The translations under genes were made by a program, and so were the position numbers. Of a stretch of DNA of 55,011 nt, positions 1 to 9,277 are shown piece by piece; within the stretch, counting starts at the first letter, position 1; each line of letters opens with the position of its first letter. The notes beneath the pieces were generated by a model. That model was given only the letters and a program-made list of their open reading frames with translations, searched no databases and was not told where the DNA came from. Source of the DNA: Pedobacter petrophilus (GTDB taxonomy: Bacteria; Bacteroidota; Bacteroidia; Sphingobacteriales; Sphingobacteriaceae). The stretch covers positions 1 to 55,011 of the forward strand of contig NZ_WKKH01000032.1 in NCBI RefSeq assembly GCF_009674725.1, given 5' to 3'.

Positions 1-435
1 TTCAGAGCCAGAGTGAAACCTAAAGTAACTAAAAATCAAAAAGATGCAATATAAAAATCCTTAACTTAATGACATTGGGCCTGCGTCAGAAGAAAGTTGG
101 ACAGAATGGTAATTTGCACCTTAAAAAACTGAATATCATTACCGTGGTAATCAACGTAATACTAAAAAGTTACTGATAGAAGGGGTAAAAATATTTTTAT
201 CACATCATTTCTAAACTCTTATTTGCGCAATTAGTGACCGGGTGGTACAGCATTACCTGGAGTTTTAAAACAAATACAAAACAACACCGTTGATGATCTG
301 CATACGCGATTAGAACTGTCTGGTTTAGGTTCCAATGCTTTTTAAGCAATTATTCGTAATATCTTAACACACAGTTAATAATCAAAACGGATTTAGTCAA
401 GCGAACCACTTACATTTGTCTATTAACACTATTCT
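1..435. other. Intergenic stretch at window edge, no gene seen
   Basis: I see no reading frame of convincing composition on either strand, no tRNA and no strong hairpin here. The stretch is AT-rich and probably carries the promoter of the lipoprotein gene that starts at 436, but I could not pick one TTTG / TAnnTTTG pair with confidence. Confidence 0.4.
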
Positions 436-1044
436 ATGAAAACTTCCAATTATATTTATGTAGTAGCATTAGTCTGCTTAGGTTCATGTAACCAGGCCCC
501 TGAAAAGAAAAATGGAGAAAATAAGCCCCATGATACATTGGCATCAACATCTGTTTCCGAGACCATCTCTTCGGTCGACAATAACTTAGACAACGTACCG
601 GTTTCTGATAAGGAATTGGGTCAGTTTCCCTATTTAAAAGCACCCGAAGGTTACAAGTTTTCGGGGGATACTAACAGGCAACTGGAAGAAAAATACTTTT
701 TCCATAGCGATAGCCTGGTTCAAAAAGTAAGCGGAAAATATTTTCATACTACTATTTTTCCATCCGGGACTTCATTTGAAGATACCTTTATTGTGAAGCA
801 GTATACAAAGGATATTGAAGAACTTGGTGGTGTGCAGATTTACGCCGGAGGTTTGCCAAATGCTGCCCGTGAGCTGATCGATAAAGAAAAACCAGCCTAT
901 GCTGAAGATATGTATGATCCGATGCCATACAAATACAAACAGTTTCTGATAAATACAAAGAAAGAAAAAATTTGGATCGAACTTTGCCACGGGCTTAACT
1001 CAAACCAGATTGATTTAACCGTAATGCTGAAAAAGAAGATATAG
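436..1044 (+). CDS. Hypothetical lipoprotein, 202 aa
   Basis: I do not recognise the family. The N-terminus has a short hydrophobic segment ending in a lipobox (LGSC, residues 15-18), so the product is predicted to be lipidated and exported. A polar, Ser/Thr/Asp-rich linker (residues about 20-55) follows, then a mixed alpha/beta domain of about 140 residues with many aromatics. An ATG start fits the lipoprotein signal exactly. The gene stands alone: a strong bidirectional hairpin terminator follows at 1127, and the next features are tRNAs on the other strand. The C-terminal half may resemble OmpA-adjacent lipoproteins that are common in Sphingobacteriaceae, but nothing in it proves a function. 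Confidence 0.75.
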   Translation: MKTSNYIYVVALVCLGSCNQAPEKKNGENKPHDTLASTSVSETISSVDNNLDNVPVSDKELGQFPYLKAPEGYKFSGDTNRQLEEKYFFHSDSLVQKVSGKYFHTTIFPSGTSFEDTFIVKQYTKDIEELGGVQIYAGGLPNAARELIDKEKPAYAEDMYDPMPYKYKQFLINTKKEKIWIELCHGLNSNQIDLTVMLKKKI

Positions 1045-1126
1045 TTTAAAAGGCCGGTCGGGATATACTCTGTTCATATTTAGGTTTACTCCTTTAAATT
1101 CATTAATCCTGAGGGGATTAAAATAC

Positions 1127-1159
1127 AAACGCCCTTTCTGTTGTCAGAAAGGGCGTTTT
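1127..1159. terminator. Bidirectional rho-independent terminator
   Basis: A 14-bp perfect stem (AAACGCCCTTTCTG with CAGAAAGGGCGTTT) closes on a 4-nt loop TTGT. It is followed by T residues on the plus strand and preceded by A residues that become T on the minus strand. It lies between the plus-strand lipoprotein gene and the minus-strand tRNA pair, so it probably ends both transcripts. Confidence 0.85.
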
Positions 1160-1178
1160 CGATAGAAGTCCTATCTAG

Positions 1179-1262
1179 TACTCGGGGCGGGAATCGAACC
1201 CGCACGCCTTTGAAAGCACAGGATTTTAAGTCCTGCGTGTCTACCAGTTCCACCACCCGAGC
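1179..1262 (-). tRNA. tRNA-Leu(TAA)
   Basis: Read on the minus strand, this 84-nt sequence folds as a class II tRNA. The acceptor stem is GCTCGGG with CCCGAGT (one G-T pair at the end), the D-loop contains GGTAGA, and the anticodon stem CAGGA/TCCTG holds the loop CTTAAAA with anticodon TAA. A long variable arm and a T-arm with GGTTCGAATCC follow. CCA is not encoded. It is probably co-transcribed behind the tRNA-Gly 49 bp upstream. Confidence 0.96.
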
Positions 1263-1311
1263 AGGCGATTAACCTTTAAAAATAAATGCCTTCTGGTAGG
1301 AAGACATTTAG

Positions 1312-1384
<73 letters not shown>

Positions 1385-1522
1385 AAAAAGAAACATAATC
1401 CGTGTTCCTTTGGGGTTGCAAATATAGGAATATAAATATCAGATGCAAAAAAATAAATTAAAATATTTTCTAATCTGAAATAACCTCCTCAAAAAGCTAA
1501 AAGCAAGGCGATAGAAAACAAT

Positions 1523-1609
1523 ATGCTTAATGCTCATAAGCCGCCAATCCAGGCCATCCTGCAGGATAACAAACAAGAGCTAAACGCAATTCTTAAAAAG
1601 AAAAAATAG
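1523..1609 (+). CDS. Possible small ORF or gene remnant, 28 aa
   Basis: The frame reads as a lysine-rich amphipathic peptide, starting MLNAHKPP and ending in four Lys before TAG. The same frame is open upstream to a TAA at 1481-1483, so it could be the 3' tail of a decayed gene instead of a real small gene. No ribosome binding site stands out. It sits alone between the tRNA pair and the DUF1801 gene. Confidence 0.2.
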   Translation: MLNAHKPPIQAILQDNKQELNAILKKKK

Positions 1610-1678
1610 CAAAGCCCAACTGCGTTAATGATCGTATTGTTCTGTCTGAGGCCCTGATCCGGTTGTCTTTATTTTTAA

Positions 1679-2110
1679 TTAATTTTTTGAGGTGACCTCA
1701 ATTCCATAGCGAATGGCCTCTTCGAGCAACACAAAATCAATGTCTTTTAGCTGCTTAAACCGGATGCAATATCCAGTCACGCTTGCTTTACCTATTTTAT
1801 GCTCATATGTTCTGGGCAGGTAGGTGTTGTCAGCTATGCCAAGAATGTAAATGGAAATTCCAGATTTATTGCCGCTGATGCCAATCTGAAAATATTCTTT
1901 AGTAGTTCCATTGGCATATTTCAGTGTCTGGGATCCATAGCCGACAGATGGGTTGCTAACTATTTTACCTTCTTGATTTTTCCCATCCTCAAACCACAAT
2001 TTTCCTTCAGGCAGAATACCTGATATTAGGCTGTGCAAAGTTTGCATGTCACTGCGCTTTGGTTCAGGTTGAGCATGAAGATGTTCTTCAATTTGTTGTG
2101 ATATAGTCAT
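1679..2110 (-). CDS. DUF1801 domain protein, 143 aa
   Basis: The N-terminus (QPEPKRSDMQTLHSLI, residues about 14-29) and the following aromatic core are typical of the DUF1801 / YdhG-like fold, a small soluble cytoplasmic domain of unknown biochemical role that is widespread in bacteria. The length fits a single-domain member. No signal peptide or membrane segment is present. The gene is isolated: 262 bp separate its start from the GH97 gene behind it, and nothing follows on the same strand until the tRNAs. Function is unknown. Confidence 0.8.
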   Translation of the reverse strand: MTISQQIEEHLHAQPEPKRSDMQTLHSLISGILPEGKLWFEDGKNQEGKIVSNPSVGYGSQTLKYANGTTKEYFQIGISGNKSGISIYILGIADNTYLPRTYEHKIGKASVTGYCIRFKQLKDIDFVLLEEAIRYGIEVTSKN

Positions 2111-2372
2111 CAGGAAGAAGATGGAATGGTTATTTAGCTTTATTACTTAAATCAAATTTAATTTTTAATACACAATGTTGCAAAGGTATTTTTATTATCG
2201 TACCAGGATTTTCTTCCCGTTTAGGCTAATCTATGGTAATTATTTTCCTCGACGGTTCAACTTTATTTAACTTTCAATTGAAGTAACTGCGATAAGGAAA
2301 TGTTCTTAAGTCTGTAGTATCAGCTAGCTTTTCCCTAATCACTTGTTGATCTAAAACAGACCGATAAGCAAG

Positions 2373-4346
2373 TTAGTTCGCAGTGATGCTGGCAGCATAA
2401 CCACCGTTCCTGACCATTTTTATACTAATCTTGTCTTCAGCTTTAACTTGTATGGTTTTCTTCCTGTAATCCATCGCTTGCCTGCCTGCATTGATTCCAT
2501 CCTCAAAATAAGTCATGGTATAAGTTTTACCCTTTGAAAGAAAATCCAGATTTACCGGTACCGTCCTGGTCTTCTGTGTGCCGTTGGTGATGCCGCCAAT
2601 AAACCATTTATTCCCTTTACGCTTTGCAACAACAGCCAGTTCGCCTACTTCTGCAGCAATCGCCTTCGTCTCATCCCATGTGGTGGGTACTGAAGTTATA
2701 AATTCGGTGCAGTCCAAATTACGGTAATATAGTGTAGGATTATCTGCCAGCATCTGGATCCCACTTTCAAAAACTACAAAGAGGGCCATTTGATAGGCGC
2801 GGGTACCAATGCTTGCTGCATTCGGTCTTTCGGCACGGTATGCTTCCGGTTGCATGCTAATCATGGCGCCAGGGGTGTAATCCATCGGGCCGACCGCGTT
2901 TCTCATGAATGGCAGGAACAGGCTGTTTTTGGGCTGCGTTCCACCCATTTGCTCCATACCTCTTACGCCTTCGTAAGAGATGAGATTGGGGTATTTATAT
3001 TCTAATCCGGCCGGTTTAAAAGCACCGTGAAAGTCGACCAGTAATTCATTTTTTGCGGCTTCTTTAGCAACCCGTTCGTAATAATTAACCATCCATTGGT
3101 CGCTGCGGTCCATAAAGTCAATCTTAACGCCTTTAATTCCCCACTCTTTAAACGTTTTGAAAAGATCCATATTTTTGTGTACGGTAAGCCAGGTAAGCCA
3201 AACTACAACGCCTACGTTCTTCTCTTTCCCATAACGAATCAGTTCGTGAACATCTACTTTAGGGTTTGGTGTATAAGGATCGGTAGTGGTGGCCGCCCAG
3301 CCTTCATCCATTATAATGTATTTCAAACCAAACTTCGCCGCAAAATCGATGTAATATTTATAAGTTTCCAGGTTGTAACCAGATTCAAAGTTAACATCTG
3401 GTCCGTAGGGGGCTGCATCGTTCCACCATTCCCAGCTTGCCTGGCCTGGTTTAATCCAGCTAGGATCCTTAATCGCACTGGTTGAGGCCAGCTGTAATGT
3501 CATGGTATTTTCCAGGAGTTGCCTGTCATCCGTAGTGATTACAAAATATCTCCATGGAAAACTTCGGTTACCATTCGTTTTGGCAATATAATCAGCTTCT
3601 TTCACAATCTTCAGGCTTCGGTCGCCGTCTTCATCAAACGCCAGCGGTGCTTTAGGAAATGCCGCACTCATTCCATTGTTACCAGATCCTTTGAGGAAAA
3701 GGCAAGGGTAATCTGTTAAATCTGATTCACTAACTAAAATTTTATACTGCTTTTTGGTGTCAATTAACACGGGTAAAGTGCTCATTTTAGTGTTCCTGTT
3801 GCCGGAACTTACTGTTGAATAGTTTTCTTCATAAGCGGTTTTAAATCCTTCAGGTTGTTGAACATGCAAATCATAATTTGTGGGGAAATTCAAGGCAACT
3901 TCTTCATTTAAAACCTCAAGATCGCCTTTTTTAGTGGTAATAAAGCGATAAGCGACTCCATTGTCAAACACCCTGAATTCAACGGAGTAGTTGCCTTTAA
4001 AAGTCATTAACAACTTATTGTACTTCGAAGTAACCGTAGCATATTTTAAAGAAATATAGGGTTTAATGGTACTTTCTGAAGTGGAAGATTTGGCGCTAAT
4101 CAATTTTGGGTTATTTCCAAGTACATCATTCCTGAGCACCATTCCCAGCCGGTTATTGTCGAATAATTTATCATTACCGAAAAATACGGAATACCGGAGT
4201 TCATCTTCTATGTTAAAGGTAACTTTGATTGCGCCATTTGGAGATTTAAGTTCAAATGATTTCTGCGCAAATGCGCTCACAAAAAAAGCAATAATAAAAG
4301 CAATGGTGAGGATTGGTTTCTTAAATTTCACTTGTTGATTATACAT
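2373..4346 (-). CDS. Secreted GH97 family glycoside hydrolase (alpha-galactosidase-type)
   Basis: This 657-residue protein has a signal peptide (about residues 1-27, ending SAFAQ) and the three-part GH97 layout: an N-terminal beta-sandwich, a (beta/alpha)8 barrel from about residue 290 (IIMDEGW at 344-350, WLTWLT at 383-388), and a C-terminal beta domain. Two motifs suggest the retaining branch of the family: Asp410 in KIDFMDR as nucleophile and Glu465 in RGMEQ as acid/base. Their 55-residue spacing matches the Asp/Glu pair I recall for the Bacteroides GH97 alpha-galactosidase, while SusB-type members invert with glutamates. It probably releases galactose from alpha-galactosides in the periplasm. 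No SusC/D pair is adjacent, so it is not part of a visible polysaccharide utilisation locus. The exact sugar is inferred. Confidence 0.9.
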   Translation of the reverse strand: MYNQQVKFKKPILTIAFIIAFFVSAFAQKSFELKSPNGAIKVTFNIEDELRYSVFFGNDKLFDNNRLGMVLRNDVLGNNPKLISAKSSTSESTIKPYISLKYATVTSKYNKLLMTFKGNYSVEFRVFDNGVAYRFITTKKGDLEVLNEEVALNFPTNYDLHVQQPEGFKTAYEENYSTVSSGNRNTKMSTLPVLIDTKKQYKILVSESDLTDYPCLFLKGSGNNGMSAAFPKAPLAFDEDGDRSLKIVKEADYIAKTNGNRSFPWRYFVITTDDRQLLENTMTLQLASTSAIKDPSWIKPGQASWEWWNDAAPYGPDVNFESGYNLETYKYYIDFAAKFGLKYIIMDEGWAATTTDPYTPNPKVDVHELIRYGKEKNVGVVVWLTWLTVHKNMDLFKTFKEWGIKGVKIDFMDRSDQWMVNYYERVAKEAAKNELLVDFHGAFKPAGLEYKYPNLISYEGVRGMEQMGGTQPKNSLFLPFMRNAVGPMDYTPGAMISMQPEAYRAERPNAASIGTRAYQMALFVVFESGIQMLADNPTLYYRNLDCTEFITSVPTTWDETKAIAAEVGELAVVAKRKGNKWFIGGITNGTQKTRTVPVNLDFLSKGKTYTMTYFEDGINAGRQAMDYRKKTIQVKAEDKISIKMVRNGGYAASITAN

Positions 4347-4446
4347 GTTGCTAAATTAAAGTTTTCAATGAAAATCATGGATTACCTTATGCTCAGATAG
4401 CTATAATGTTACATGCAAAAGAAACGCTTGCTTTTTCTTTTGTTTA

Positions 4447-4801
4447 CCAGCTTGCGCTCGTTATAACGAGTGCAGTATATCACTGCGATTTTATCGCTGT
4501 TTTCATCGTCACAGACGAAGGGATATTTCACGCTCGTTCGGAAACGAGCGTGAGCATAGTGCATTTAATTCAGCTTACGATCGTTATAACGAGTGCAGTA
4601 TATCACTGCGATTTTATCGCTGTTTTCATCGTCACAGACGAAGGGATATTTCACGCTCGTTCGGAAACTAGCGTGAGCATAGTGCATTTAATTCAGCTTA
4701 CGATCGTTAAACGAGTGCAGTATATCACTGCGATTCTATCGCTGTTTTCATCGTCACAGACGAAGGGATATTTTAGTTCGTTATAACGAGTGCAGTATAT
4801 T
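4447..4801. repeat. Tandem array of about 3 hairpin-rich 123-bp repeats
   Basis: Units start with CAGCTT at 4448, 4571 and 4694, an exact period of 123 bp; the third is cut short and joins a partial fourth near 4775. Each unit is a string of inverted repeats: CTCGTTATAACGAG, GCAGTATATCACTGC, GCGATTTTATCGC, TCGTCACAGACGA and CACGCTCGTT-CGGA-AACGAGCGTG. The same unit recurs in a six-copy array at 21161-21909. The array lies between the GH97 gene and the D-lactate dehydrogenase gene, both minus strand. It is not a CRISPR array, because no variable spacers of fixed length separate the repeats. Confidence 0.9.
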
Positions 4802-4846
4802 CTGAAACAGTATACTTATTGGCTATTTTAATGGGAGAAAATATTG

Positions 4847-5833
4847 TTAAATCTGCACTTCATTATCTAGTTTAAGTCCGCCCGCATATGCGTCTGCATT
4901 GATAAAGGTTGTCATTGCAATCTGTTGCATGGCCTCTCTGGTAAAAAATCCCTGGTGAGAGGTGATCAGTACATTGGGGAAAGAGATTAACCGTGAGATG
5001 AGATCGTCCTGAATTACATCTGCTGAAAGATTTTTAAAGAAGAGTTTTGATTCCTGTTCATAAACATCTAATCCTACCGAACCCAGTTTTCCGGATTTAA
5101 GTGCCTCGATTACATCCTGCGTATTGATTAATCCGCCGCGACTGGTATTGATCAGCATGGCCCCTTGTTTAAAGAGCTGCAAGGTGATGTGATTAATCAT
5201 GTGGTGGTTTTCATCAGCTAACGGGCAATGCATAGAAACGATTTCCGCATCGCTGATAACCTCCTCCAGCGTACCATAGTGCAGGCCATCTGCTACCAAC
5301 TCCTGATCCGGAAATGGATCGTATGCCATTACCTGACAGCCAAAGCCTTTGAGGATGTGGTAGAGTGCCTTACCGATGTTGCCTGTGCCAATAATTGCAA
5401 CCTTGGCTTTATACAGGTTAAAGCCCATCAAACCTTCCAGCGAAAAATTACCTTCTCTAACCCGATTGTATGCTTTATGTGTTTTTCTGTTCAGCGTCAG
5501 GATCATGGACATCGTATACTCTGCTACAGCCTCAGGAGAATAGGATGGAACCCGCAGGATCTTAATCCCGGCACTCCCGGCAGCATCAAGGTCGATATTA
5601 TTAAACCCTGCACAACGCAAAAGTATTACTTTGACACCATTTTCTTCCAGCTGTTCCATCATTTGCTGATCGGCAAGATCGTTCACGAAAAGGCAAACGG
5701 CATCAAAGCCCTGAGTGAGGGACGCATTTTTCATGCTGAGTTGTGCTTCAAAAAAAACCAGTTCATGCCCGGTATTGTATGCTTCTAAAAACTCCTGGTC
5801 GTATTTGCATGTGCTGAACACGGCGATTTTCAT
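4847..5833 (-). CDS. ldhA: D-lactate dehydrogenase (2-hydroxyacid dehydrogenase family)
   Basis: This 328-residue cytoplasmic enzyme matches fermentative LdhA in length. It has the split substrate-binding domain, an NAD-binding Rossmann motif (GTGNIGKA, about residues 149-156), and the catalytic set Arg (SRGGLINT), Glu (VYEQES) and His (TSHQGFFT, near residue 296). It reduces pyruvate to D-lactate and so regenerates NAD+. It is the last gene of the minus-strand block that begins with fumarase, 70 bp behind the iron-sulfur subunit. That context supports a role in oxygen-limited redox balance. Some family members act on other 2-keto acids, but the CRCAGFNNIDL-like segment (LLRCAGFNNID) is typical of LdhA. 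Confidence 0.9.
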   Translation of the reverse strand: MKIAVFSTCKYDQEFLEAYNTGHELVFFEAQLSMKNASLTQGFDAVCLFVNDLADQQMMEQLEENGVKVILLRCAGFNNIDLDAAGSAGIKILRVPSYSPEAVAEYTMSMILTLNRKTHKAYNRVREGNFSLEGLMGFNLYKAKVAIIGTGNIGKALYHILKGFGCQVMAYDPFPDQELVADGLHYGTLEEVISDAEIVSMHCPLADENHHMINHITLQLFKQGAMLINTSRGGLINTQDVIEALKSGKLGSVGLDVYEQESKLFFKNLSADVIQDDLISRLISFPNVLITSHQGFFTREAMQQIAMTTFINADAYAGGLKLDNEVQI

Positions 5834-5903
5834 AATATTTAAATTTTATGTAAGATAAGTTATTTAAGCAGATGATTTGATCAAAACCCAATTTGGCCGG
5901 CTT

Positions 5904-6650
5904 TTATTTTCTCAGGATTAGGGCCTTATTGTACTCATAATTCATCCGACCAATATGCAAGGAGGAGATTTCCTGAGGGCATTCTACCTCACAGGCTTCT
6001 GTGTTGGTACAATGGCCAAAACCTTCGGCATCCATTTGACTTATCATTTTAATTACCCGATCTGCCGATTCTGTTTTTCCCTGAGGGAGTAGTACCAAAT
6101 GGGATATTTTTGCAGAAGTGAACAATGCAGCGCTTGAATTTTTACAGGTAGCCACACAGGCACCACATCCAATACAAGCTGCTGCATCAAATGCAGCCTC
6201 GGCAGTATCATGTGCGATCAGGATACTATTTGATTCTGGTGCCTGACCCGTAGAAGCGGAAATATAGCCACCAGCCTGAATGATATGGTCAAACGATGAA
6301 CGGTCTGTTTTCAAATCCCTTAATATAGGAAAAGCTGCAGCACGGAAAGGCTCAATGTAAACGGTATCTCCATCTTTGAAACTTCTCATGTGCAACTGGC
6401 AGGTTGTTGTACCGGTTAACGGCCCGTGCGCCCTTCCGTTAATCATCATGCCGCAGGCACCACAAATTCCCTCTCTGCAATCATGGTCAAATTCGATCAC
6501 CCGCTCGCCTTTTAAGATTAACCTTTCGTTCAGCAAATCGAGCATTTCCAGAAAAGACATATGTTCGGAAATTCCATCCACTTCGTAATCAATCATGCTT
6601 CCGCCAGATGTCCTGTTTTCCTGACGCCAGACTTTAAGATATAGTTTCAT
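5904..6650 (-). CDS. frdB: Fumarate reductase/succinate dehydrogenase iron-sulfur subunit
   Basis: This 248-residue protein passes electrons between the flavoprotein and the membrane quinone site. An N-terminal [2Fe-2S] domain carries Cys58, Cys63, Cys66 and Cys84 (CREGICGAC...TTTC). The C-terminal ferredoxin domain carries Cys159, Cys162, Cys165 and Cys169 (CIGCGACVATC), and Cys214, Cys220 and Cys224 for a second cluster. All three cluster sites look intact. The gene begins 18 bp after the flavoprotein gene. Sequence alone does not say whether the complex runs as succinate dehydrogenase or fumarate reductase. The neighbours (fumarase, C4-dicarboxylate carrier, lactate dehydrogenase) favour fumarate reduction. 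Confidence 0.95.
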   Translation of the reverse strand: MKLYLKVWRQENRTSGGSMIDYEVDGISEHMSFLEMLDLLNERLILKGERVIEFDHDCREGICGACGMMINGRAHGPLTGTTTCQLHMRSFKDGDTVYIEPFRAAAFPILRDLKTDRSSFDHIIQAGGYISASTGQAPESNSILIAHDTAEAAFDAAACIGCGACVATCKNSSAALFTSAKISHLVLLPQGKTESADRVIKMISQMDAEGFGHCTNTEACEVECPQEISSLHIGRMNYEYNKALILRK

Positions 6651-6668
6651 AATAATATGCTTAATAAT

Positions 6669-8579
6669 TTATTTATAACTTCTAACGGTAAGTTTTACTG
6701 CTTCAAAAACCAATGGCTCTTTATGCAGTTCCTGCTGCACCTCTTCGCCTTTCCATTCCCATGCCGATACATAACAGAAATCTTCATCATTGCGCAACGC
6801 TTCTCCCTCCGTTGTTTGGTATTCTTCCCTGAAATGTGCACCGCAGGATTCTTCCCGCTGTAAAGCGTCATAACACATCAGCACTCCAAGTTCCAGGAAA
6901 TCTGCAACGCGGCCGGCCTTTTCTAGCTCTGAGTTTAGCTGATCATCTCCGGGGATTTTCAATTCATGGTCAAAAGATTTCTTTAGCGCTTTAATCTCGA
7001 TAACTGCCGCTTCCAAACTTTTTTTAGTTCTGGATAATCCGCATTTATCATATAATAACTTACCCAGCGCTTTATGGAAATAGTCTGCAGAAAGATGTCC
7101 GTCTACATTTAAGAACCTTATTATTTGTGCTTGAACTGCATCTTCAGCTTCCTTAAACGCGGGATGTTCGGTTGTTATTTTTTCTGCTTTAAGTTCTCCG
7201 GAAAGATAATTTGGGATGGTATAGGGTGCGATAAAATACCCATCAACGCAGGATTGAAGCAGGGAATTAGCACCCAACCGATTGGCGCCATGATCTGAAA
7301 AATTTGCTTCGCCTAATGCAAAAAGGCCGGGTATCGTCGTCATCAAATTATAATCTACCCACAATCCGCCCATGGTAAAGTGAGCGGCAGGAGAGATCAG
7401 CATGGGTTCTTTATAAGCATCCACACCATTTATTTTATCGTACATCCGAAAAAGATTGCCATATTTTTCTTCGATTTTATCCCGTCCCTGTTCTTTTATT
7501 GCTTTTGAAAAATCAAGACATACGGCGTTTTTCATCGGACCAACCCCACATCCGGCATCAATCCTTTCTTTTGCAGCCCTGGAGGAAATATCACGGGGGG
7601 AGAGGTTTCCAAAAGTTGGATAACGGCGTTCCAGGTAATAATCTCTTTCCTCTTCAGGAATGTCGTTTGGTACCCGTTCATCTCCTGCCTTTTTAGGCAC
7701 CCAGATTCTTCCATCGTTCCGCAGTGATTCTGACATTAACGTTAGCTTAGACTGGGTTTCGCCAATTTGAGGCAAACAGGTTGGATGAAACTGGATCCAG
7801 CTTACTCCAGACATAAAAGCACCCTTTTTATGGGCCCTCCAGATGGCAGATGTATTACAACCCATTGCCAGGGTAGAGAGGTAATAAACTTTACCATAAC
7901 CGCCTGTTGCCAGCACCACTGCATTTGCCGCGTGGCGCTCAATTTCTCCTGTTTCCAGATTGCGGGCTATTATTCCCCGGGCTTTTCCATCAACCAAAAC
8001 CAGATCGAGCATTTCGTGGCGCGTATAGGTTTGAACTTTTCCGGCAGATACTTGTCTCATAAGCGCCTGATAGGCACCAACCATGAGTTGCTGTCCGGTT
8101 TGCCCACGAGCATAAAAAGTACGCGATACCTGCACGCCTCCAAAAGAACGGTTATTCAGATAGCCCCCATACTCCCTGGCAAAGGGTACACCTTGTGCAA
8201 CTGCCTGGTCAATTAAGGCCAGCGAGCATTCTGCCAAACGGTAAACATTGGCTTCGCGGGATCGGAAATCGCCTCCTTTTATGGTGTCATGAAACATCCG
8301 GAAAACACTGTCTCCATCATTTTTATAATTCTTCGCTGCGTTAACGCCTCCCTGCGCAGCTACAGAATGGGCTCTTCTGGCAGAATCCTGAAAACAGAAC
8401 GACTTTACATTGTAGCCCTGCTCTGCCAGGGTTGCAGCACAGGAAGCGCCCGCTAATCCGGTGCCGACTACAATGATATCCAGTTTTTTTCGGTTGGCGG
8501 GATTAATGAGATTGGAGCTATCTTTATAATTTTTCCATTTATCGGCAAGTTCGCCGGCGGGAATTTTTGAATCCATCAT
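6669..8579 (-). CDS. frdA: Fumarate reductase/succinate dehydrogenase flavoprotein subunit
   Basis: This is the catalytic FAD subunit, 636 residues from the start chosen here. The FAD-binding Rossmann motif is VVGTGLAGAS (about residues 37-46). His71 in RRAHSVAAQGG is in the position of the covalent FAD histidine. The active-site segments FHPTCLPQ, SRAAKERID and GLFALGEANFSDHGANR are present. An open frame extends upstream to 8651, but that would overlap the cytochrome gene by 76 bp. The ATG at 8579 forms the usual ATGA overlap with the cytochrome stop codon, so I use it (8576 is an adjacent alternative). The length fits the Bacteroidota diheme-type complex. Confidence 0.95.
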   Translation of the reverse strand: MMDSKIPAGELADKWKNYKDSSNLINPANRKKLDIIVVGTGLAGASCAATLAEQGYNVKSFCFQDSARRAHSVAAQGGVNAAKNYKNDGDSVFRMFHDTIKGGDFRSREANVYRLAECSLALIDQAVAQGVPFAREYGGYLNNRSFGGVQVSRTFYARGQTGQQLMVGAYQALMRQVSAGKVQTYTRHEMLDLVLVDGKARGIIARNLETGEIERHAANAVVLATGGYGKVYYLSTLAMGCNTSAIWRAHKKGAFMSGVSWIQFHPTCLPQIGETQSKLTLMSESLRNDGRIWVPKKAGDERVPNDIPEEERDYYLERRYPTFGNLSPRDISSRAAKERIDAGCGVGPMKNAVCLDFSKAIKEQGRDKIEEKYGNLFRMYDKINGVDAYKEPMLISPAAHFTMGGLWVDYNLMTTIPGLFALGEANFSDHGANRLGANSLLQSCVDGYFIAPYTIPNYLSGELKAEKITTEHPAFKEAEDAVQAQIIRFLNVDGHLSADYFHKALGKLLYDKCGLSRTKKSLEAAVIEIKALKKSFDHELKIPGDDQLNSELEKAGRVADFLELGVLMCYDALQREESCGAHFREEYQTTEGEALRNDEDFCYVSAWEWKGEEVQQELHKEPLVFEAVKLTVRSYK

Positions 8580-9241
8580 GAATGTAAATTGAAATAAATG
8601 TAAATGGGAATCTGCATGAACCCAAAAGTGATCACTACCGAATAGATCCATCCGAATATGCGAACAGCTTTTGCATATTTCGGATGGTAAAGTCCAAGTG
8701 TTCTTGTCGCACTGAAAAAGCCGTGCAACAGGTGGAAGCCAAGCGCCAGAAAGGAAATTTCGTAGATTAGCACATACCAGCCCTGCTGAAATGAGGAAAT
8801 TACAATGGCGTATAAATCCTTATTTCCTTTGGCATCTAAAGGCAGATTACCAAATTTGTACACATACCAGTAATCTTTAAAGTGAATGATTAGAAATATT
8901 AAGATGATGGTTCCAAGTATGCCCATGTTCCTGCTGTTCCAGTTACTTACTTTAGCCCGCTTGTCATATACATATTTTGTTCCATTCGCCTTTTTATTTT
9001 TTAGCGTAATGAGTAAGCTATAAACCGCATGTCCGATCAGCGAGAGATAAAGTACATAGGAGATTATTTTGATGATGATATTTCCCGAAAGCAGGTGAGA
9101 ATACCAGTTAAACTGTTCTCTGGCTTCAGATTCCGGCAAAAGTAACTGCAGGTTTCCAAGCAGATGAATCACGAGGAAAAAACACAGGAATAATCCTGTT
9201 GCAGCCATAATAAGCTTATAGATTAATGTTGTCTGTTTCAT
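8576..9241 (-). CDS. frdC: Fumarate reductase/succinate dehydrogenase cytochrome b subunit
   Basis: This 221-residue membrane subunit has about five transmembrane helices (starting near residues 10, 56, 107, 150 and 195). His26, His71, His120 and His170 are spaced as in the four heme ligands of single-subunit, diheme cytochromes b such as the Wolinella type. It anchors the complex and exchanges electrons with menaquinone. The ending of the gene overlaps the flavoprotein start (ATGA), which implies translational coupling. There is no separate FrdD/SdhD gene, as expected for this class. Confidence 0.93.
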   Translation of the reverse strand: MKQTTLIYKLIMAATGLFLCFFLVIHLLGNLQLLLPESEAREQFNWYSHLLSGNIIIKIISYVLYLSLIGHAVYSLLITLKNKKANGTKYVYDKRAKVSNWNSRNMGILGTIILIFLIIHFKDYWYVYKFGNLPLDAKGNKDLYAIVISSFQQGWYVLIYEISFLALGFHLLHGFFSATRTLGLYHPKYAKAVRIFGWIYSVVITFGFMQIPIYIYFNLHS

Positions 9242-9277
9242 ATTTATTTTTAAACCTGAATTAATTTTTAAGCATCA

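Noticed and set aside
4406..4786. Open frame of 126 residues with a repeated peptide across the first array
   Set aside because: It exists only because the repeat period of 123 bp is a multiple of three. In the other array the period is mostly 124 bp and the frame breaks, so coding is not what is conserved.
5876..5890. TTTGATCAAA-like palindrome between frdB and ldhA as an FNR site
   Set aside because: The half-sites have no 4-bp spacer, and the position is inside an operon, so it is a poor FNR/CRP match.
8580..8651. 24-residue N-terminal extension of the fumarate reductase flavoprotein
   Set aside because: It would overlap the cytochrome gene by 76 bp; the ATG at 8579 gives the usual ATGA overlap.
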